Shown here: piece after piece, positions 6,353-11,136 of the stretch
Position numbering within the stretch: the first letter of the stretch is position 1
How the letters are laid out: every line of letters starts with the position of its first letter
From: Egerieenecus sp048201975
Lineage (GTDB): Bacteria; Bacillota; Clostridia; Christensenellales; Aristaeellaceae
Assembly (NCBI GenBank): GCA_048201975.1
Contig: DBFBGQ010000068.1
Coordinates: forward strand, 1-11,136
Direction: 5' to 3'
Length of the DNA: 11,136 nt
Made by a program: the position numbers and the translations under genes
The notes under the pieces: model-generated
Database searches by the model: none
What the model was told of the DNA's origin: nothing
Seen by the model: only the letters and a program-made list of their open reading frames with translations

Positions 6353-7278
6353 TTACGGGGTGGGGGTCACGCAGAGGCGGCCGGGCGTCACACGCATTTC
6401 ATCGATGCGGGCGCAGCGCGTGTCCACGTCCGTCCGGGGCTCCGACAGGTCGCGCCCGTGGTAGACGATGTAGCACTTGCCGTCCTCAAAGAAAACGCTG
6501 TTGTGTCCCACGCCTTCCATAAAGGCGTTCTTTTTCATCAGCGGCTGATAGGTGCGCTCGTCGGGATACTTTTGCCAGGAAAGGGCGCGCAGATCCGCAT
6601 CCTCGGGCGCCTGGGCCGTGCAGTAGCCGATGAAGTACGTGGGATTCTGGTAGCACGCACCGGAGTACATCAGGTAATGGTATCCCTGATGGTAGAAGTA
6701 GAACGCGCCCTCGATGGTGTGCCAATGCTGTCCCGGGCGGAAACGGTCGCGCATGAAGATTTCCTCGTCCAGCGTGGGCTCCACCACGCAGACGGGCTGC
6801 CCCGCTAGCTGATCGGGCGCGACCATCCGGTCGCAGAAAATGCGCGTGCCCGGTCGCTGCGCTTCATAGGCGTTGTTGCAGTAAAAATGTACAGCCCGGA
6901 GGGCTTACGCACCACATGGGGATCAATGGAGAAGGGCGGCAGCAGATCCTTTACATAGGTGAAAGGACCGGCGGGGCCGTCCGCTACGGCCAGGCGCAGC
7001 TGCTGCGTGTGGGGATCGGTGGAGCCCTGGGGCACGCTGGAGTAATACATGTAATATTTGTTGTCCAGCTCCAGCACCGCAGGGGCCCAGCACTCCTCCT
7101 GGCCGGGCATGTCCAGGCGGACGCCCTCGTAGCGCCAGCCGCTTGTCAGCGCGTCGCTGCTGTACACCTGGCCGCCGGTGGCGTACAGGTAGTACCGACC
7201 GTCTTGGGCCTTGATCAGGTAGGGATCCGCATGGGCCAGGGGGGCAGGATCATCGGGGGCGCGGCGGTATAGCTTCAT
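6353..7278 (-). pseudogene. GH43 glycoside hydrolase (arabinan/xylan type), single-base frameshift
   Basis: Five-bladed beta-propeller enzyme of family 43, split over two frames. The start ATG at 7278 has AAGGAGG 7 bases upstream. The first part runs in frame to LYIF, then goes out of frame and stops at 6805. The second part continues in another frame to 6353. Adding one T to the T5 run (A5 on the plus strand, 6883-6887) restores LYIFYCNNAYEAQRPGTRIF and a 308-residue protein, normal for the family. In that repaired protein the usual residues are present: Asp18 (HADPYL, base), Asp119 (SIDPHVV, pKa modulator), Glu190 (HTIEGAF, acid) and His259 (VGHNSVF). All lie in conserved contexts, and no other damage is seen. 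So this is either a very recent mutation, a sequencing or assembly error in a homopolymer, or, less likely, frameshifted expression. No signal peptide. It sits 26 bases after the GH51 gene and 28 before GH127. Confidence 0.85.
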
Positions 7279-7304
7279 GGCGATGCCTCCTTCCGGCAAG
7301 GGCT

Positions 7305-8816
7305 TCAGTCTGCCGCGGGAACAAAGCGGAGCACGTTCCAGCTCAGAGCCGGAATGCGCAGGGTAGCTTTCTCGCCGTCCATGGCGCCGCCAGGTCCGGC
7401 GGAAGGGCGCACGGTAAAGGGCGCCGCCTCGGTGTTGGCGGCCTTCACGTCGTCGTGGTGGAGGAGTATGTGCTCCTCCAGGCGAAGGTTGCCCAGACCA
7501 TGGAGATCCATATCCAGGCTGAAATCCTCCTGCTGGTGCCGGTTGACGCAGAATACCGTCACGCTGCCGTCGTCAGCGCGGGTGGCCGCTGCATCCAGAT
7601 AGGGGACCTTTTCGTAATCCTTGCAGTCGTAGCAAGGGCTGTCCACCGCCGCCAGCAGGGAGGCGCCGCGGCCATAGCGGGACATGTGCTGGAAGGGATA
7701 GTAGGTGGTCTGGGCCCAGCATCCGCCGCCGTTGCGGGTGAGGATGGGCGCGATGACGTTGACCAGCTGCGCCAGGCAGGCGATTTTGACCCGGTCCGCA
7801 TGGCGCAGGAAGGTGATCAGGATGGAGCCGGTCAGCAGCGCGTCCTCAAAGTTGTAAACATCCTCCACCATGGCGGGAGCATGCCCCCAGCGCTGGGGTT
7901 TCGTCTCTTCGGATTCCTGCTCCCCGCTGTGGTAGCACAGGTTCCATTCGTCAAAGGAGAGGTGGATGGACTTGTGGGCGTGCTTTTTACCCTTGACGAC
8001 GTCGCATAGGGCGATGACCGAGCGGATGAAGTCGTCCATGTCCATGGTCTGGGCCAGGAAATCCGCGGTGCTGTTGGTGGGATGGCCATAGTAGCGGTGC
8101 AGGGAGATGTAATCGATGTTGTCATAGCACTCGTCCAGCACCGCCCATTCCCACTCCCCAAAGGTGGGCATGCCAAAGCCGGAGGAGCCGCAGGCCACCA
8201 GCTCAATGGAGGGATCCACCCACTTCATCAGCTTGGCGGACTCGTTGGCGACGCGGGCGTATTCCGTAGGGGTTTTGCGGCAGATCTGCCAGGGACCGTC
8301 CATTTCGTTGCCCAGGCACCACAGGTGGATGTTAAACGGCTCCTTCCGGCCGTTGGCGATGCGCATGTCCGAAAATTTGCTGCCGCTGGGATGGTTGGCG
8401 TATTCGATGATGTCCCGGGCCTGCTCGGGGCCGCGGGTGCCCAGGTTGACGCAGTACATGGGGGCGATGTCCGCCTTGGAGCACCAGTCGCAGAACTCAT
8501 GCATGCCCACCGCGTTGGTTTCCGTGCAGGCCCAGGCCAGGTCCAGGCGCTTGGGGCGGTTGGGTCCCACGGAATCCTCCCAGTTGAAGCCGGAGACAAA
8601 GTTGCCTCCGGGATAGCGCACGGTGGTTACTCCCAGGCCGCGCACTTTTTCCAGCACGTCCTGGCGGAAGCCCTGGGCGTCCGCGGTGGGATGGCCGGGC
8701 TCGTAGATGCCGCCATAGACGGTGCGTCCCATGTGTTCGATAAAGGAACCATAGATGCGGGGATCAATCCGGCCGATGGTATAGGCTTTGTCCAGGGTGA
8801 TGCGAGCGTGCATCAT
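7305..8816 (-). CDS. GH51 alpha-L-arabinofuranosidase (AbfA-like)
   Basis: 503 residues, the normal length for cytoplasmic GH51 enzymes. Releases alpha-L-arabinofuranosyl units from arabinan or arabinoxylan oligosaccharides. The N-terminal part (YGSFIEHMGRTVYGGIYEPGHP, then VRYPGGNFVSGFNWEDSVGP) and the clan GH-A barrel are clear. The catalytic acid/base is Glu171 in WCLGNEMDGPWQ, and the nucleophile is Glu290 in SFDEWN. A C-terminal beta domain follows (about 370-503). No signal peptide. The start at 8816, the first of two adjacent ATGs, has AGGAGG 9 bases upstream. A longer frame to 8867 is rejected because the extra 17 residues are unlike the family and include the ribosome site itself. 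First gene of the operon that continues into GH43 and GH127. Transcribed away from the sensor kinase gene, which probably controls it. Confidence 0.94.
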   Translation of the reverse strand: MMHARITLDKAYTIGRIDPRIYGSFIEHMGRTVYGGIYEPGHPTADAQGFRQDVLEKVRGLGVTTVRYPGGNFVSGFNWEDSVGPNRPKRLDLAWACTETNAVGMHEFCDWCSKADIAPMYCVNLGTRGPEQARDIIEYANHPSGSKFSDMRIANGRKEPFNIHLWCLGNEMDGPWQICRKTPTEYARVANESAKLMKWVDPSIELVACGSSGFGMPTFGEWEWAVLDECYDNIDYISLHRYYGHPTNSTADFLAQTMDMDDFIRSVIALCDVVKGKKHAHKSIHLSFDEWNLCYHSGEQESEETKPQRWGHAPAMVEDVYNFEDALLTGSILITFLRHADRVKIACLAQLVNVIAPILTRNGGGCWAQTTYYPFQHMSRYGRGASLLAAVDSPCYDCKDYEKVPYLDAAATRADDGSVTVFCVNRHQQEDFSLDMDLHGLGNLRLEEHILLHHDDVKAANTEAAPFTVRPSAGPGGAMDGEKATLRIPALSWNVLRFVPAAD

Positions 8817-8882
8817 AGGCGGTGTCCTCCTTAGCAGATCGTTGGATTTCTCATGGCGCGCCTCCATGGGGCTGCTGTAGCC

Positions 8883-8891
8883 ATGATACCA
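8883..8891 (-). promoter_or_regulatory. Candidate extended -10 promoter of the GH51-GH43-GH127 operon
   Basis: On the minus strand TGGTATCAT, an extended -10 (TG, one base, TATCAT at 8883-8888), about 67 bases before the GH51 start codon. No acceptable -35 hexamer lies 17 bases upstream. A good -10 with a missing -35 is typical of promoters that need an activator, such as an AraC-type regulator, but this is inference. Confidence 0.45.
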
Positions 8892-8984
8892 TAAAGCCGG
8901 AGCGTAGAGCAGATAGGATCGTTGGGGATACTTGGATAATCATCATAGATTTTGCGCGGGCGGGCGCCGGCGCGGCGCGCCCGG

Positions 8985-9013
8985 TTGACGGTCCCATGCC
9001 GGTAGGGTATAAT
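8985..9013 (+). promoter_or_regulatory. Sigma-A promoter of the sensor kinase gene
   Basis: TTGACG (8985-8990), a 17-base spacer and a perfect TATAAT (9008-9013). The kinase start codon is 45 bases after the -10. A GC-rich inverted repeat ends one base before the -35. Confidence 0.88.
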
Positions 9014-9057
9014 GGCCTCAAAATGTCGGGTTTTGCGCAGGAGAAGAGGGATGTGCC

Positions 9058-10842
9058 ATGAACAAGCCGTATTCCATTTACGGGCGAATTGTGATCATCG
9101 TGCTGATTCCCATGCTGTTTCTCACCGGGCTGCTTTTTGGCGTATACCAGGTGTTTTACGCCATGTCCGTGGATCAGGCGGAGGAAAACTTTGCCCTGCA
9201 GACGGAGCAATATGTGAGCAACTTTGAGCGCAGGCTGGAGGACATTGCCGACATGGCCCAGAGCATAGGCTACTCCGACAGCGTGCAGAAGTACTTTGCC
9301 CGCATGACTTCCCAGGAGCGGGTGGAGAACTACAAATCCGTGCGCCAGCTGTTCGACGCCGTGGCGAAGACCGTCCCGGGGGTCATGGCCATCTATGTGG
9401 GGAATCACGCCGGGGTGTTTGTGGAGTCGGGGAATGGGAACCTGCGGTATTTTCAGGGGGCGTATCTAAACCGCAACATGTGGGCGGGGGAGAGCAAGCA
9501 GGCGTGGTTTACGGAGCTGTTCACCCTGGAGAACAGCGATGTTCCGCGCTACTGCGTCTACTATGCCCCGGTGGGCATCATCACGCCCATCAGCATGATG
9601 AACGAAGCGGACGTGCTCACCTGCGGCGTGCTCATCGACCTGGGACAGCTGCTCCCCGTCAGGGACGGGGCCAGTCAGGGAATCATGGAGGTGCTGGAGA
9701 GCCAGGGGCAGATCATCGCCTCCAGCGCGCCGCTTTCCCAGCAGGAGACGGAGGCGCTGGAGCGCTCGATGACCTCCGGGGAGATGGAGGAGCGGCCGTT
9801 GATCCGCGTCGGTCAGGAGGATTATCTTTTCAGCGCGGTCAGCCTGTCCAGCCTCAATGGCCTGGGCTACGGATGCTTTGTGCCGGTATCCCTCATGATG
9901 CGGGATGTGAACAACCTCAGCGTGTTCCTGTGGGTGTGCGTGGCCGGCTGCCTGGCGCTGGTGGCGCTGCTGATGGGGCTGCTGCGGCAGAGCATTGTTA
10001 AGCCCATCAAGGCCATGGTGCAGGACATGTGCGTAATCACAAAAAAGCGTAACAAGATCCGCGTGTCCAACGTGGCGGAGCTCAAGCTGCTGGCCACGGG
10101 CATCAACGACATGCTTAACAAGCTGACCCAGAGCCAGGATCAGGAAATGCGAAACATGGAGCGCATTCACGAGCTGGAGTACAACAAAATGCAGGCGGAG
10201 ATGTTCGCCTACCGCAGCCAGATGAATCCGCACTTTCTGTTCAATACGCTCAACAGCATGGTGGGCATGTCGGTGCATTACCGCATCCAGCCGCTGGAGG
10301 AGCTGAGCATGTCCCTTTCGGAGTGCATGCAGTACGCGCTGCGGGCGCCGGACCAGGTGCTGCTCCAGCAGGAGCTGCAGCATTTGGACAGCTATATGAA
10401 TATCCTTCAAATTCGCATGCCGGACAAATATCATCTGCGGCGCCATGTGCAGCCGCAAACGCTTTCCTGCTCCGTGCTGAGCCTGATGCTTCAGCCCCTG
10501 GTGGAAAACGCCATTCAGCACGGCTTTCACGACAGCCAGAAACAAGCGCCCTGCATCATCGGCGTGCAGGCGTGGATGGACGGCGGGGAGGGGCTGCTTC
10601 ACGTCCGGGTGGCGGACAACGGCAAGGGAATCTCTCCTGAAAAGCTGGCGAAGGTGCAGGCGCGCATGGAGATGCAGGGACCCATTGAGGATCGGGAACA
10701 TATCGCGCTGATCAACATTTGCCGCCGGCTGCGCATTGCGTATGGGGAGCGGTGCACGCTGCGGCTGACCACGCGGCAGGGGTATTACACCTGCGTGGAG
10801 ATTCAGCTGCCGGCGGAGCGCCGCGAGGAGGACCTGCGGTAG
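9058..10842 (+). CDS. YesM/LytS-type sensor histidine kinase
   Basis: 594 residues, an inner-membrane kinase that would phosphorylate an AraC-type (YesN-like) response regulator. One membrane segment lies at about 11-34 and a second at about 287-309. Between them is an extracytoplasmic sensing domain of about 250 residues, starting with a long helix (FERRLEDIADMAQSIGYSDSVQKYF), as in sugar-sensing members. A HAMP-like linker (VKPIKAM...) follows, then a coiled region. The His_kinase (PF06580) motif QMNPHFLFNTLN holds the phosphoacceptor His392. The ATPase domain has the N-box Asn484 (PLVENAIQHGF) and G1 box DNGKG (520-524). The usual GIGL segment before NVxxRL is HIALINICRRL, a divergent glycine box. 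Start chosen for AGAGGG 7 bases upstream. Divergent from the glycosidase operon across a 241-base gap; overlaps the regulator gene tail to tail. Confidence 0.92.
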   Translation: MNKPYSIYGRIVIIVLIPMLFLTGLLFGVYQVFYAMSVDQAEENFALQTEQYVSNFERRLEDIADMAQSIGYSDSVQKYFARMTSQERVENYKSVRQLFDAVAKTVPGVMAIYVGNHAGVFVESGNGNLRYFQGAYLNRNMWAGESKQAWFTELFTLENSDVPRYCVYYAPVGIITPISMMNEADVLTCGVLIDLGQLLPVRDGASQGIMEVLESQGQIIASSAPLSQQETEALERSMTSGEMEERPLIRVGQEDYLFSAVSLSSLNGLGYGCFVPVSLMMRDVNNLSVFLWVCVAGCLALVALLMGLLRQSIVKPIKAMVQDMCVITKKRNKIRVSNVAELKLLATGINDMLNKLTQSQDQEMRNMERIHELEYNKMQAEMFAYRSQMNPHFLFNTLNSMVGMSVHYRIQPLEELSMSLSECMQYALRAPDQVLLQQELQHLDSYMNILQIRMPDKYHLRRHVQPQTLSCSVLSLMLQPLVENAIQHGFHDSQKQAPCIIGVQAWMDGGEGLLHVRVADNGKGISPEKLAKVQARMEMQGPIEDREHIALINICRRLRIAYGERCTLRLTTRQGYYTCVEIQLPAERREEDLR

Positions 10843-11136
10843 CCGTCCGGGGAAACGCCAAAGGTTTTTTTGAACACCCGGGAAAAATAGGCGCTGTCCG
10901 GATAGCCCATGCGCTCGGAAATCTCCTGCACGGATTCGGAGGTCTCCATCAGCGCCTGCGCGGCCAAATGCATGCGCACGTGCTTGAGAAAATTCATCAC
11001 CGTCATGCCGCTGTGCTCACGAAAGCTGCTGCACAGGTATGCCTTGTTGACAAAGAAGTGCTCGGCCAGCCCGTTCAGGGTCAGCGGGCTGGCGTGATGC
11101 TCCAGAATATACGCTTGGATCTGCGCGGTCTCGTCA
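10803..11136 (-). CDS. AraC-family regulator, C-terminal DNA-binding domain (5' end outside window)
   Basis: The visible 110 residues are a complete AraC/XylS double helix-turn-helix domain. The first HTH is around LTLNGLAEHFFVNKAYLCSSFREHSGMTVMNFLKHVR. The second is in SVQEISERMGYPDSAYFSRVFKKTFGVSPDGYR. The frame stays open to the window edge (first complete codon GAC, then DETAQIQAYILEHH), so the Met at 11006 is internal. The N-terminal part is not visible. A YesN-like response regulator with a receiver domain is the most likely form, given the neighbouring YesM-type kinase, but a stand-alone AraC protein is possible. The last 40 bases overlap the 3' end of the kinase gene in convergent orientation, unlike the usual co-directional kinase-regulator pair. 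Probable activator of the arabinan operon (inference). Confidence 0.87.
   Translation of the reverse strand, partial: DETAQIQAYILEHHASPLTLNGLAEHFFVNKAYLCSSFREHSGMTVMNFLKHVRMHLAAQALMETSESVQEISERMGYPDSAYFSRVFKKTFGVSPDGYRRSSSRRSAGS

Noticed and set aside
8082..8834. 250-residue plus-strand frame over the GH51 gene
   Set aside because: Antisense to a well-supported enzyme gene.
9012..9227. 71-residue plus-strand frame starting at the kinase -10 box
   Set aside because: Its start overlaps the TATAAT, so it would not be transcribed from its first codon; no family resemblance.
9466..10701. 411-residue open frame antisense to the sensor kinase
   Set aside because: His/Leu/Arg-rich composition expected for antisense of a GC-rich gene; the plus-strand frame has all kinase motifs.

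Overview
The window looks like chromosomal DNA from a GC-rich member of the Clostridia (Bacillota), probably a plant-fibre-using gut or anaerobic-digester organism. This rests on four observations. Shine-Dalgarno sites are strong AGGAGG-type. There are sigma-A promoters with 17-bp spacers and an ECF-type promoter of the AACCTTT/TCTAAT kind. A YesM-like sensor kinase lies close to an AraC-type regulator. Arabinan-degrading enzymes have no signal peptides and so act inside the cell. The genus cannot be told from the sequence.

Layout, left to right. (1) 1-~954: the right-hand part of an IS1182-like insertion sequence, carrying the C-terminal part of its DDE transposase (+). (2) 1035-3010, minus strand: an ECF sigma factor gene overlapping, by ATGA, a gene for a single-pass membrane protein that is probably its anti-sigma factor. 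Upstream is an ECF-like promoter that suggests autoregulation; a hairpin lies beyond the end. (3) 3085-4311, minus strand: a two-gene operon for small secreted paralogues with a YbjN-like C-terminal half. It runs from a near-consensus sigma-A promoter, through a TTG start for the first gene, to a clear intrinsic terminator. (4) 4425-8891, minus strand: a three-gene arabinose-polymer operon, GH51 alpha-L-arabinofuranosidase, GH43 enzyme (broken by one frameshift) and GH127 beta-L-arabinofuranosidase-like enzyme, ending in a 12-bp perfect terminator hairpin. (5) 8985-10842, plus strand: a divergently transcribed YesM/LytS-type sensor histidine kinase with its own sigma-A promoter. (6) 10803-11136, minus strand: the C-terminal end of an AraC-family regulator, cut by the window edge, which overlaps the kinase gene tail to tail by 40 bp.

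How the parts may work together (inference). The kinase and the AraC-type protein probably form a two-component system that senses an extracellular sugar or oligosaccharide and controls the divergent glycosidase operon. The three glycosidases would trim imported arabino-oligosaccharides to arabinose in the cytoplasm. No transporter is in the window. The sigma/anti-sigma pair and the secreted YbjN-like pair are neighbours with separate promoters; whether they form one envelope-response module is open.

No tRNA, rRNA, CRISPR array, riboswitch or replication origin was seen, and no gene-free stretch exceeds 300 bases.
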